In this document: one piece after another, positions 7,351-16,523 of the stretch | Numbering within the stretch: position 1 is the stretch's first letter | Layout of the letters: the number at the start of each line of letters is the position of its first letter | Virus record (IMG/VR): IMGVR_UViG_3300017963_000228 | Span: 1-64,000 of that record | Reading direction: 5' to 3' (one strand) | Length of the DNA stretch: 64,000 nucleotides | Origin: a virus | Notes under the pieces: generated by a model | The model's input: only the letters and a program-made list of their open reading frames with translations | Databases searched by the model: none | Told to the model about the DNA's origin: nothing | Made by a program: the position numbers and the translations under genes

Positions 7351-9716
7351 TGTACAGTGAGAATGCAATCGCAGTATATAAACGTTTATACTTTGATCAG
7401 TTGAGAAATGAATCTGAACCTTGGGAAGTACATACCAGAGTTGCCAATGCAATTGGTAAATCTCCACAAGAAATAGAAGAATTTGAAAATATATTAAATG
7501 AAAAAATATTTCGTCCCAATAGTCCCTGCATGATAAATGCTGGTCGTAGATCTGATAAGGCACATGATAAACAATTGGCAGCTTGCTTTGTGCTGGGCCT
7601 TGAGGATTCAATGGAATCCATCATTGAAATGTGGGGAGTATGCTCTAAAATATATGCATCCGGTGCTGGATCAGGTATTCCCATTACCAATCTTCGTGAA
7701 AATTCATCTCCTATTTCTACTGGTGGTATTGCTTCCGGTCCACTTCGTTATTTACGAGTTGTTGATTTAATAAGCGATACCGTTAAATCTGGTGGACGAT
7801 CAAGACGTGCCGCCAATATTGGTGTATTCCGATATGATCATCCTGAAGCAATGGATATCATTACTGCTAAATCAAATGGAAATGAAACATTACAAAGTTT
7901 CAATCTATCCATGTCGATTGATGATGAATTCATGCGTAAAGTAATGGAACAAGGAGAAGCAAATAAAGCTGTTAATATTGTTTCTCCTAATAAAAAACAA
8001 ATAGTAGGCACAGTCAATGCCGATGAAATATGGAATAAGGTCGTAAAATCAGCTTGGGAATGTGGTGATCCCGGCCTTTTATTTATCAATGCAGCAAACA
8101 AATACAATGCATTTCCGTCCGTCAGTAAAATTGATTGCACCAATCCTTGTGGTGAAGTTCCCCTACCACCTTGGAGTGTATGTAACATTGGTTCAATTAA
8201 TATAGTTCCTTTTATCCGTACCTCTCCCGGTATGGCTGATCCTGATTTTAAACCATTCTTTAATTGGGATGCCTTTAAAGAAAGTACATTTACAGCCGTA
8301 AAATTTCTGGATAATGTCATTGATGTATCAACATACATTCATCATAAATTTAAAGAGAATAGCCAATCACAACGTCCAATCGGTTTAGGTATAATGGGTT
8401 TTGCTGATGCCTGTATTAAGCTTGGTATCAGCTACGGTTCTGATGAATCCATACAATTTTTTGAAAGAATTTGTTTTGAATTAACCAAAAATGCAATCGA
8501 TGCTTCCATATCCCTTATTGAAAAGGAAGGTCGGACACCAATTGCTATACCTGAAAAAGATTTAAATCATTTTGTAAAATTACTGAAACACTATACTAAA
8601 AATGATGAAGAAATCATTCAACGCTTTGTCCATTTTGGTATTCGTAATTCCACATGGTCTTGCATTGCTCCAACAGGATCTATATCAATCAGTTCCGATT
8701 GTTCTTATGCTTGGGAACCTTTAATGGCACTGGTTTGGGAGAAACCACTGGTCGATTGCAATGACGTTTTAAAAATAGTACATCAGGATTTTGAAAACGA
8801 TTTAACAAAATGGATTCGTAGTAATATACATGATAGCAGTAAAAATGAAACTGAAGTTCAAAGACGTAAAACGATTATTATGAATAAGATCGTTGAAAAT
8901 CATGGATCAATTCAAAATCTAACTGAATTGCCCGAAAGTATGCGAAAACTATATAAGGTAGCTCATGATATTGATCCAATGCGTAAAATTGATATGCAAG
9001 CAGCAGGACAAAAATATATTTCTCTGGCTATTTCTTCTACATGTAATCTTCCCAATACCGCAACAATAGAAGATGTTGATAACATTTATCGTGAAGCATA
9101 TAAAAAAGGTCTGAAAGGTGTTACCGTATTCAGAGATGGTTGCCGTGATTCAGTTGTTCACTTTGGTAAAATGAAACGCAAAGAAGATCAAGTTATAGGA
9201 TTTGATCGCCCCATCAAACGTGTTGGGGAAACAGTTGAAATTAAAACTCCCTATGGTAAACTGTTTATCACTTGTAATTTTGATAATAAAAAGAAACCAT
9301 TTGAAATCTTCTTCCGCGTTGGAAAACAAGGAGCATTGACCAATGTTCTGATTGATGCTTTGGGACGTGTCTGTTCTAAAGCATTACAGGGTGGTATCCC
9401 TATGGATATTATCATTGATACCCTTCGTGGATTAAAAGGTGAGAAATTTTGGTTCAAAATCTCTGATGATATGACCAAAAGTGATAGTGCTGAATCAATC
9501 GTTGATGCCATTGCTAAATTGATTGAGTATCATTGGGATCAGAAAAACAAACGAGTAGATGCATTCATGGAATCCAATATCGGTGATGTTAATATGGATT
9601 GTATTTCTAAAACACAACAGGATACGTGTCCTATTTGTTATCGGAATACATTAAGACATGACACTGGTTGCCGTGGTGGTTATTGTACGGCTTGTGGCTA
9701 TAGTTCATGTGAATAA
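7350..9716 (+). CDS. nrdJ: Adenosylcobalamin-dependent ribonucleotide reductase (class II)
   Basis: This 788-residue enzyme reduces ribonucleotides to deoxyribonucleotides using an adenosylcobalamin radical. Visible marks are the N-terminal redox Cys 79 in LAACFVLGLED, the active site NPCGE (265-269) followed by SVCNIGSIN, and the later PTGSIS and SSTCNLPNTATIED motifs. A TSCPD-type domain (residues 620-720) and a final zinc ribbon (CPIC ... CTACGYSSC) follow, as in B12-dependent NrdJ. No class I or III partner gene is present. The gene starts in a TAATG overlap with the hypothetical protein before it. It supplies dNTPs together with the nearby thymidylate synthase homologue. Confidence 0.95.
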   Translation: MYSENAIAVYKRLYFDQLRNESEPWEVHTRVANAIGKSPQEIEEFENILNEKIFRPNSPCMINAGRRSDKAHDKQLAACFVLGLEDSMESIIEMWGVCSKIYASGAGSGIPITNLRENSSPISTGGIASGPLRYLRVVDLISDTVKSGGRSRRAANIGVFRYDHPEAMDIITAKSNGNETLQSFNLSMSIDDEFMRKVMEQGEANKAVNIVSPNKKQIVGTVNADEIWNKVVKSAWECGDPGLLFINAANKYNAFPSVSKIDCTNPCGEVPLPPWSVCNIGSINIVPFIRTSPGMADPDFKPFFNWDAFKESTFTAVKFLDNVIDVSTYIHHKFKENSQSQRPIGLGIMGFADACIKLGISYGSDESIQFFERICFELTKNAIDASISLIEKEGRTPIAIPEKDLNHFVKLLKHYTKNDEEIIQRFVHFGIRNSTWSCIAPTGSISISSDCSYAWEPLMALVWEKPLVDCNDVLKIVHQDFENDLTKWIRSNIHDSSKNETEVQRRKTIIMNKIVENHGSIQNLTELPESMRKLYKVAHDIDPMRKIDMQAAGQKYISLAISSTCNLPNTATIEDVDNIYREAYKKGLKGVTVFRDGCRDSVVHFGKMKRKEDQVIGFDRPIKRVGETVEIKTPYGKLFITCNFDNKKKPFEIFFRVGKQGALTNVLIDALGRVCSKALQGGIPMDIIIDTLRGLKGEKFWFKISDDMTKSDSAESIVDAIAKLIEYHWDQKNKRVDAFMESNIGDVNMDCISKTQQDTCPICYRNTLRHDTGCRGGYCTACGYSSCE

Positions 9717-9734
9717 ATAGAAAAGGAGATCGTT

Positions 9735-10298
9735 ATGCCCCGGTTAAAGTTGAATGCAAAACGACCTAAGTTAAAAACCAAATCAATTATTAAAAAAGGA
9801 ATGACTATTTCCCGTACTGTTACATCTGATACTCCAATTGTTCATGACGATTCTGATTTAGCATATTTAAGTTTCTTTGATCCAATGATAATGAAAATAT
9901 CAAGGGTTGATCGTTATTCTATTCAGCTTTATATAAAAACAAGAGTAAATGATGAACCAAAATGGGATAGAATATACGATCTTCTTTTTTATCCTTCCGG
10001 TCCCGGTATGGAACAAATTGAGGGATTTGCTACAGATGAAACATTTGTTGCCACTACTGGATTAGCGAATCAATTAACACATCGATTAAATCAACTGAAA
10101 GAATATGGTAATCCACATTGGCATATAGATGTGGATTACCAGATTACCTTTGACAATTGGAGAAACCTTTTCAAAAAATCAGAGTATAGTACAGTGGTTG
10201 ATGCAGTTCCTAAAAGAATGCCACTCAAAACTAAAACAATTAAAAGAGTAAAACTCAAACCCAAAAAGAGAATGAAACTAAAGGTTGCTTCCAAATGA
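9735..10298 (+). CDS. Hypothetical protein with lysine-rich ends
   Basis: AAAGGAG lies just before the ATG. The first 25 and last 30 residues are rich in K, R, L and P in a repeated 'KLK' style. The middle (residues 40-150) is a mixed alpha/beta domain with acidic patches. The ends suggest nucleic-acid or virion-DNA binding; the core was not recognised. The gene lies between the reductase and the FEN-like nuclease, overlapping the latter by four bases. Confidence 0.6.
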   Translation: MPRLKLNAKRPKLKTKSIIKKGMTISRTVTSDTPIVHDDSDLAYLSFFDPMIMKISRVDRYSIQLYIKTRVNDEPKWDRIYDLLFYPSGPGMEQIEGFATDETFVATTGLANQLTHRLNQLKEYGNPHWHIDVDYQITFDNWRNLFKKSEYSTVVDAVPKRMPLKTKTIKRVKLKPKKRMKLKVASK

Positions 10299-11203
10299 AA
10301 AGACATAATTTAAAAATAAAAGATGAAACTGGTGAATGTATTATGTTCATCGATGGAAAGCACCTTGTCTATCGATCACAGTATAGTAGCAATGTTTCCA
10401 GTTTATCATACGAAGATCAAGCAACGGGTATTTACTTTGGGTTTTTTAATACCTTAAAGTCAATGGCAAATCTATTTAATCCAGTAAACACAATTATTCT
10501 TTGGGATTCTTTTCATGATTCCGTTAGAAAACAAGAATATGCTGGATATAAAGAAAGAACCAGTAATCTAACTGATGAACAAGCTGAAGCAAAAAACAAA
10601 GTGCATGAAGAATATCCATTAATTGTGGAAATGTGTGAACAGCTTGGTTTTGCCAGTGAATTGCTTGAAGGATATGAAGCTGATGATTTGTTTGCTTTAT
10701 ACGTAAATAAATATCCATATTTAAATAAGGTTCTCATAACCAGAGATGAAGATCTTTATCAATGTCTGGATGAAAACACTATTATATATAGTCCTGACGA
10801 TAAAAAGAAAAAAGATCGCAAATGGTTCATACGTAAATATGGTATTGTCCCTGAACAATGGGGATTGTATAAAGCATTAGCTGGATGTTCTTCTGATACG
10901 GTGCCGGGAATAAAAGGTATCGGACCCAAAGGAGCATTAGCCTATTTAAAAAATGAAGCAAGCTCTAAAATATCCAAAAAAATTTCAGATAATATAGACC
11001 AATATGAACTTTGTAAACGATTAACTGTACTACCTCACCCTGATTTAAAAGAATACAATATTCGTTATAAAATAACGAATTTAAATATACTAAGGTGGTT
11101 TGAAATCTGTCAACAAATGGGTTTCAAATCGTTTATTGAAAGGATGCATGAATTTGAACGTGCATTCCAAAATCGTTTTTATAAGGAGATTGAAAATGGC
11201 TAA
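10295..11203 (+). CDS. FEN/Pol I-type 5'-3' exonuclease
   Basis: The protein has the 5'-nuclease layout: an IDGKH metal site near residue 19, WDSF near 70, LEGYEADDL near 127, TRDEDLYQ near 150, and AGCSSDTVPGIKGIGPKGA near 205-223 (helix-three-turn-helix DNA clamp). Such enzymes remove RNA primers and flaps during phage replication. At 302 residues it matches stand-alone phage and bacterial FEN proteins. It begins in an ATGA overlap with the preceding gene. One motif reads SSDTVPG where relatives usually have SSDNIPG, a mild change. Confidence 0.88.
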   Translation: MKRHNLKIKDETGECIMFIDGKHLVYRSQYSSNVSSLSYEDQATGIYFGFFNTLKSMANLFNPVNTIILWDSFHDSVRKQEYAGYKERTSNLTDEQAEAKNKVHEEYPLIVEMCEQLGFASELLEGYEADDLFALYVNKYPYLNKVLITRDEDLYQCLDENTIIYSPDDKKKKDRKWFIRKYGIVPEQWGLYKALAGCSSDTVPGIKGIGPKGALAYLKNEASSKISKKISDNIDQYELCKRLTVLPHPDLKEYNIRYKITNLNILRWFEICQQMGFKSFIERMHEFERAFQNRFYKEIENG

Positions 11204-11951
11204 AAAGAAAACTGAACGTAAACCTTTAAGAGCAAAAACCAGTGCAGCAGAAATCGCAAATTTCGGAGAGAAATACTTTAAAGATCGTCTTGCTCAAGGA
11301 ATCAATTATGCCTACTATGGAGATTGGCAAAGAAATTATGCAAAGTTACTTGTTTCTATTACAGATGTAGTTGAACAAGCAGCAAATGATCGTACTGCTC
11401 TTTTTGTTGATCTTGGAACTGCTTGTGGTGTCAATCTTCTTGGAATGAAAGAAACCAAAGTATTTGGAAATGTTAAAGGCTTTGATATTTCTGAATACAT
11501 GATTGATCTTGGCAAAAGAAGACATGGATTCTCTGATGATGAAATGCAAGTATTAAATATTGCAACAGAAGAACTTCCTCTGGAAGATAACTCTGTTACA
11601 ATGATCCATTGCTCTCATACTTTAGAACATGTGGATACAGATGGTATCCCATTCATCCTTGAAGAAATGAACCGTGTATTAAGTGAAGACGGTGTGGGTG
11701 TTATTGTTATTCCTGCTGTTAAAGTAGGAATGTCAAAAGATGACATTGAACTTGGAGATCAAACTCACATTAATGTTCAAACAGAATATTGGTGGAAAAA
11801 GAATATCTCAAAATTCCTTTCAATTGATTCCGCTATTCGTGAAAATTTTAAAGAAAATAAATTTAGCCCATCAATGGAAAAAGATGCACCATCTTTTTAC
11901 CAAAATTACAAGGATAGTTGGACACTTTTTGGAGTGCATAAAAAGAATTAG
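11196..11951 (+). CDS. SAM-dependent class I methyltransferase
   Basis: AAGGAG at 11183-11188 fixes the ATG at 11196; an upstream in-frame ATG at 11100 lies inside the nuclease gene. The fold is Methyltransf_11-like: motif I VDLGTACGVNLL near residue 72, GFDISEYMIDLGKR near 95, ELPLEDNSVTMIHC near 128, and SHTLEHV. No DNA-methylase DPPY/NPPY or PCQ motif is visible, so the substrate may be a small molecule, protein, glycan or modified base. It sits between a flap nuclease and the helicase. Confidence 0.8.
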   Translation: MAKKKTERKPLRAKTSAAEIANFGEKYFKDRLAQGINYAYYGDWQRNYAKLLVSITDVVEQAANDRTALFVDLGTACGVNLLGMKETKVFGNVKGFDISEYMIDLGKRRHGFSDDEMQVLNIATEELPLEDNSVTMIHCSHTLEHVDTDGIPFILEEMNRVLSEDGVGVIVIPAVKVGMSKDDIELGDQTHINVQTEYWWKKNISKFLSIDSAIRENFKENKFSPSMEKDAPSFYQNYKDSWTLFGVHKKN

Positions 11952-11966
11952 AAAGGATATCAAACT

Positions 11967-13370
11967 GTGTCTTATACTTCTGGTGCATTGAAATTCAATA
12001 ATCACTTTTTAAATCAGATCATCCTTCATTGTATCCAGAATGACGATTTTATCAAAAAAGTTAGACACACTGTTCCTCTGGACATTTTCAAAACCAGAGA
12101 TAAAAAATTCCTTATTGAGATATGCTTTGAGTTCTTCGATGATTTTAATGCTGCACCACAGGATAACTTTTTCGATATCTTTAAAGAACGTGAAAAGTCT
12201 ATTCCTTCTGATCTATATGATCGTTGCATTAATCTCATTGGAGTTCTCAAAGACATATCAGGATCAAACCCTGAATACATATTAAAAACGATTGATGATG
12301 CGATTCGACACTTCAGATTAGAGGAAGCAAGTGTCGAATTCGCTTCATTAATTAAAAGGGGTAAGTACAATGATGCCAAACTACTTATTCTAAAGGCAAT
12401 CAAAGATCCTGTTATTGAGGAACCATACTATAACTTTTTGGAAGATCGCTCATTCATTCATGATCGTATAAAAGAAAATCGTTTTGACATGTCAACCGGC
12501 ATCGATGTTTTAGATGCAACCATAGGGGGATATCGAAACTCTTGGTTAGTAACAGTATTAGGAGCAACCAAAGGTGGTAAAACTTGGTTCTTAATTGAAA
12601 TGGCTGTTACCGCTGTATTTCAAGGCAAACGTGTACTATTCATTTCATTAGAAATGGGTAAGGAACAAATTGATGAACGTTTTGACATGACCATTGGCTT
12701 TATGACTTCCCGTATGAATGGTGATAATGTAGAGGTCATGAGAAAAGTTGGTGAAGATTGGATCAAAAGTACTGAAAATATAGACAGCATTTACAATATC
12801 AATAAGGTTGTTGAAAACAGAAATCGAATGCGTAAAATCGGTGGTGGTGATTTGCGTGTCGTTGCTTTTAATCGTGGTCGTTTAAATTGTTTTGATGTTG
12901 AACGTATCATTGATGAATTAGAAGAATCAGGATTCTATACTGATGTAGTTATCGTTGACTATCTTGGTATTATGAAAGAAACTGCTGCTGGGCAAAGTAA
13001 GAAAGAAAGGATCAGTGAAAATTGTATTGGTTTAAAAGATCTAAGTGGTCGTAAAAATATGATTGCTATTTCTGCTATGCAGGGAAATCGTAAAGCCATG
13101 ACCGCTGAAATATTTCACTCTCACCTTGTTGCTGATGACATTGATACTATTTTTAACAGTGATCTTGTACTTGCATTCTGTCAAACTAAATTTGAAGAAG
13201 AACAAAATAAATACAGATTATATATTGCCAACTATCGCCATGGTAAACAGCACATGCAAATTGGTTTAGTGCGTGATCTGGAGATAGGTCAGGTTGCTCT
13301 TGATACCTATGAACTGAAAGAAAAACAAGATGAAGACGATAAATCTGCTGAAGCTGGAGTTGATTATTAA
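11967..13370 (+). CDS. DnaB-like replicative helicase
   Basis: The start is GTG at 11967, nine bases after AAAGGA. Residues 1-150 form a helical N-terminal domain. The RecA-like core has Walker A GATKGGKT (199-206), a SLEMGKEQ segment typical of DnaB, Walker B VVIVDYLGIM near 323, and an arginine-containing ANYRHGKQ near 420. It would unwind DNA ahead of the fork and recruit the primase encoded at 14749. The one-base overlap with the next gene implies coupled expression. Confidence 0.9.
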   Translation: MSYTSGALKFNNHFLNQIILHCIQNDDFIKKVRHTVPLDIFKTRDKKFLIEICFEFFDDFNAAPQDNFFDIFKEREKSIPSDLYDRCINLIGVLKDISGSNPEYILKTIDDAIRHFRLEEASVEFASLIKRGKYNDAKLLILKAIKDPVIEEPYYNFLEDRSFIHDRIKENRFDMSTGIDVLDATIGGYRNSWLVTVLGATKGGKTWFLIEMAVTAVFQGKRVLFISLEMGKEQIDERFDMTIGFMTSRMNGDNVEVMRKVGEDWIKSTENIDSIYNINKVVENRNRMRKIGGGDLRVVAFNRGRLNCFDVERIIDELEESGFYTDVVIVDYLGIMKETAAGQSKKERISENCIGLKDLSGRKNMIAISAMQGNRKAMTAEIFHSHLVADDIDTIFNSDLVLAFCQTKFEEEQNKYRLYIANYRHGKQHMQIGLVRDLEIGQVALDTYELKEKQDEDDKSAEAGVDY

Positions 13371-14776
13371 TGGATAAATCTTTAAAAATTAAAGAAATTC
13401 ATGCTGGAAGTTTCCGTTGTGAAAACAATGTTACGGGGGCATTTGTAAAAAATATATTATCCTATAAAGAAAAAAGAAAATACTTTGATAAATCAATTGG
13501 AAAAGAAATAGTAAAAGATGTGACATTTGATTATGGAGCATCACGTTATGGATTATACTATTTTCCAAGTGGTCTTGTAGGATATGTAAAACGAAAAGGT
13601 CTTTTATTAAGAAGACAAACAGTGGAGATCATTCGATCACCAGATTCTTATGAACTACCCCGTAAATTAATGCCATCCCTACCGGGAATTGAATTTGAAC
13701 CATATCAAGCAAAGGTATTCCGCAAAATAGGTCCGAATAAAATGGGTATCATTGTCGGACCTACTGGAATGGGTAAATCAATTATATTAGGTGGCATTAT
13801 TGATAAATTATACTGTCCCAATACCCTTCTTATTGTACCAACCAAATCAATTGGTAAACAAATGTATGATTCTTTTAAGAATTGGTTTGGTGATCGTGTA
13901 GGTATGATTGGTGACGGTATTTATGATCAACGGGATATCACTATCTGTTTATTTCAATCCCTTAATAAATTCACAGTCTCCAGAAATAATATTCAGCTTA
14001 TCCTATGTGACGAAGTACATTTAGTTAATGAAACAATAAAAAAATTTCTTAATAAAAATGGAAAAAATATTTACTATCGGTATGGTGTTACAGCCACACC
14101 ACAAAAATTCAAACATAATTTGAAAAAAACGTTTAAAATGATGGGTTGCTTTGGCAATATACTAAGTGAAGTCACTGATAAAGAAGCATCTAAACGAGTT
14201 CTTCCTGTTAAGGTCAACATGGTAAGCTACTATTGTCACAGTCCTCAAGGAATTGATTACAAATCAGTTATGCGTGAGGATATTCTATACAGTAAGATAA
14301 GAAATAATAAACTATTAAAAGCAGCAAAATCTCTGGCTATTTCAAAAGGAATGACTGTTCTATATTTGGTAGATGAAACTAAACAGGCATTAATTGTTGA
14401 AAAATTAGCATATCAATTAAATCTCAATCCCTACGTTGTCCATGGAAAAATGGATAATAAAGAAATCAATTACATAAAAGAAAATTTAAATAATAGAAAA
14501 ATTAATTTATGTATAGCAACAAGAGTATTCAGTGTCGGAACAGACATTCCTAACGTTGATTGTATTGTGCTGGGATCTGTACGCAAATCTGAAATTGACA
14601 CTCTCCAAAAAATAGGGCGTGGAAGAAGACGTACCAAACATGAACATCTCTTACTCATTGATTGTGTCGATAAAGTAAGAGATAAAAAATTCAATAAATA
14701 CTTCTACGGATACTCCATGCAAAGAATGCAAATATACAGAGAGAAAGAATGGGAAATAAGAAAAGTAATTTTATAA
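13370..14776 (+). CDS. SF2 DEXH helicase (UvsW/XPB-like)
   Basis: An N-terminal wing of about 100 residues is followed by a Q-like motif FEPYQAKVF. The superfamily 2 motifs then appear in order: GPTGMGKS (130-137), DEVH (214-217), TATP (241-244), TRVFSVGTDIPN, and QKIGRGRR near 424. Phage enzymes of this layout, such as T4 UvsW, remodel recombination and fork structures. The gene overlaps the primase gene by 28 bases. Assignment to a precise subfamily is not possible by eye. Confidence 0.85.
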   Translation: MDKSLKIKEIHAGSFRCENNVTGAFVKNILSYKEKRKYFDKSIGKEIVKDVTFDYGASRYGLYYFPSGLVGYVKRKGLLLRRQTVEIIRSPDSYELPRKLMPSLPGIEFEPYQAKVFRKIGPNKMGIIVGPTGMGKSIILGGIIDKLYCPNTLLIVPTKSIGKQMYDSFKNWFGDRVGMIGDGIYDQRDITICLFQSLNKFTVSRNNIQLILCDEVHLVNETIKKFLNKNGKNIYYRYGVTATPQKFKHNLKKTFKMMGCFGNILSEVTDKEASKRVLPVKVNMVSYYCHSPQGIDYKSVMREDILYSKIRNNKLLKAAKSLAISKGMTVLYLVDETKQALIVEKLAYQLNLNPYVVHGKMDNKEINYIKENLNNRKINLCIATRVFSVGTDIPNVDCIVLGSVRKSEIDTLQKIGRGRRRTKHEHLLLIDCVDKVRDKKFNKYFYGYSMQRMQIYREKEWEIRKVIL

Positions 14777-15768
14777 ATGAAAACTATCGTGATGATCCAA
14801 GATATGTTCTCGCGGCTGATAAATTTGATATCCTTACATTCCTTAGTGATAATGATGTTGATTACACTATGGATGGTAAAAACGTTGGAACAGATTTTAT
14901 CGGCGTAAACCCTTGTCCTAATTGTGGTGATTCAAGAAATCATTATGGTATAAACATTAAAAAAAAGTATGGTTCATGCTTCATTTGCAAGTATCACATA
15001 AGTCTTATCGGAATTATATGTCTTTATGGTAAAATGTCATTTGAGGAAGCATTCAAATATTTAATAGAAGAACAAGATGAAAATAAAGATGTTGAACAAA
15101 GAGTTAAAGAAATAATATATGGACAGGTAATACATGAAGAACATGTGTATCAAACAAAAACAGATGTATTACCAAATAGTAGATTAATTACAATGCGAGA
15201 TCTAAGAATAAATCCTCACCTGAATACATTTTTTAAAGAAAAAAAATTAAATTTATGGCACGTAAAACGATATGGCTTACGGATAGGTACTGAAAAAAAA
15301 TATCAAAATTATATTATATGGCCTGTATGGTATAAAAATCGATTGGTTTCTTATCAAAGAAGAAACTTTAAAGAAAAAAGATATTACAACCCAAAGAATC
15401 TTCAGCACTATATTTACGGATATGATTGGATCATCCCCGGCAACCCTTTGATTTTGGTAGAAGGATTTTTAGATTATACAAGAATTGATACTTATTTAAG
15501 GTGCTACCATCCAAATAATATATCAATTACCTCTGGATTATTAAAATCTATATCCAATAAACAAATTCAAATGATAATAAACGCAAAACCTTCTTCAATA
15601 ATTGTTATGTTTGACAATGATTCATGGTTTGATTACTGGCGTATTAGAAACTCTTTTCCTTTTAACGTATTCTTTGTTATCATACCAAAAGGTTTAGATC
15701 CAAACATGATGAATTGGAGTCAAATCAATAACATTTTTAAAAAGGAGATCCTAAATGTCATATCCTAA
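14749..15768 (+). CDS. DnaG-like primase
   Basis: The N-terminus carries a four-cysteine zinc ribbon (Cys 56, 59, 77, 80: CPNCGDS ... GSCFICK). The Toprim domain follows, with LILVEGFLDY (Glu 238) and IVMFDNDSW (Asp 289, Asp 291). This is a compact 339-residue phage primase without the C-terminal helicase-binding domain of bacterial DnaG. It lies directly after the two helicase genes. GAGAAAG precedes the start. Confidence 0.85.
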   Translation: MGNKKSNFINENYRDDPRYVLAADKFDILTFLSDNDVDYTMDGKNVGTDFIGVNPCPNCGDSRNHYGINIKKKYGSCFICKYHISLIGIICLYGKMSFEEAFKYLIEEQDENKDVEQRVKEIIYGQVIHEEHVYQTKTDVLPNSRLITMRDLRINPHLNTFFKEKKLNLWHVKRYGLRIGTEKKYQNYIIWPVWYKNRLVSYQRRNFKEKRYYNPKNLQHYIYGYDWIIPGNPLILVEGFLDYTRIDTYLRCYHPNNISITSGLLKSISNKQIQMIINAKPSSIIVMFDNDSWFDYWRIRNSFPFNVFFVIIPKGLDPNMMNWSQINNIFKKEILNVIS

Positions 15769-16228
15769 ATTTAATATCTACCAGTTCATTGAAAAAATCA
15801 ATTATATTATCATTCATCATTCCCTTACCAAAGACGGTACTACGGTCAACTGGCAAGCAATCAGACGCTATCATACAATCGATTTGGGATGGATTGACGT
15901 TGGATATCACTATGGATTAGAACTTATAAATAATAAAGTGGAGATACTGGCAGGAAGACCCCTACATACCAAAGGGGCGCACTGTAAACAAGGTGGTAGG
16001 AATCATGATTCAATTGGTATCTGTTGTGTTGGAAACTATGACAATTACCCCATCTCATTAAGCATGTTTTCTAAATTAACAGATCTATGCACTTCCCTGT
16101 GTTATACCTTCTCCATTCCAGCAGATAAAATAAAGGGGCATACAGAATATGCCCCTTATAAATCTTGTCCCGGTAAATTATTTGATATGGATAATCTAAG
16201 ATCTACCGTATCACTCCAGCTTGGTTAG
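15755..16228 (+). CDS. Endolysin: N-acetylmuramoyl-L-alanine amidase (T7 lysozyme/PGRP type)
   Basis: The sequence matches Amidase_2/T7 lysozyme: IIIHHSL with the first zinc histidine (21/22), GYHYGLE (Tyr 51), GAHCKQGGRNHDSIG, then GHTEY (His 129) and KSCPG (Cys 138) completing the zinc site. It cuts the amide bond between muramic acid and the peptide stem. The single domain (157 residues) has no signal peptide or wall-binding domain, so a holin is needed. AAGGAG is well placed before the start. It ends the + operon and overlaps the opposing holin candidate by 26 bases tail to tail. Confidence 0.92.
   Translation: MSYPKFNIYQFIEKINYIIIHHSLTKDGTTVNWQAIRRYHTIDLGWIDVGYHYGLELINNKVEILAGRPLHTKGAHCKQGGRNHDSIGICCVGNYDNYPISLSMFSKLTDLCTSLCYTFSIPADKIKGHTEYAPYKSCPGKLFDMDNLRSTVSLQLG
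16126..16157 (-). terminator. Rho-independent terminator of the late (-) operon, inside the endolysin gene
   Basis: A perfect 10-bp stem (AAGGGGCATA at 16133-16142 with TATGCCCCTT at 16148-16157) encloses a five-base loop. Read on the - strand it is followed by a U-rich TTTATTTTAT tract. It lies just after the end of the holin candidate. On the + strand there is no T-run after the stem. The hairpin spans the endolysin codons for KGHTEYAP, including zinc-ligand His 129. Confidence 0.7.
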
Positions 16229-16523
16229 GTGGTGTTGGGGAATTGGTTGGAACAACTCTGGCATTGACATTAATCACAGCATTATTCTTTTCCAGTTTAT
16301 GACCGATTCCCCAAACCGTAAATGCACCACCAACACCCGCAATAATAAAACCAATAAATTCAAGCCATGGTTCCATATCTGGATAAGGTGCTAATTTAGA
16401 AGAACCAGAAATAGTCCCTCCAATCGCAACCATTATTGCACCAGCCTTTGTTTTCCATCCTGTCATTGCCGGTGGTGCCGGTGGTGCAGTATAAGTTTTT
16501 GTTACTTCAACTGCCTTTGTCAT
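16203..16523 (-). CDS. Holin candidate, two membrane segments
   Basis: After a proline-rich N-terminus (TAPPAPPAMTG), two hydrophobic stretches follow: AGAIMVAIGGTISGSS, and EFIGFIIAGVGGAFTVWGIG, then a polar tail. The size (106 residues) and position beside the endolysin fit a holin, which would release the amidase through the inner membrane. The ATG at 16521-16523 is chosen because AAAGGGG is seven bases upstream; an ATG six bases earlier is too close to it. There is no sequence-level family match, so the call rests on topology and context. Confidence 0.55.
   Translation of the reverse strand: MTKAVEVTKTYTAPPAPPAMTGWKTKAGAIMVAIGGTISGSSKLAPYPDMEPWLEFIGFIIAGVGGAFTVWGIGHKLEKNNAVINVNARVVPTNSPTPPNQAGVIR

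Noticed and set aside
11100-11195. Extended methyltransferase start
   Set aside because: It lies inside the flap nuclease gene; AAGGAG fits the ATG at 11196.
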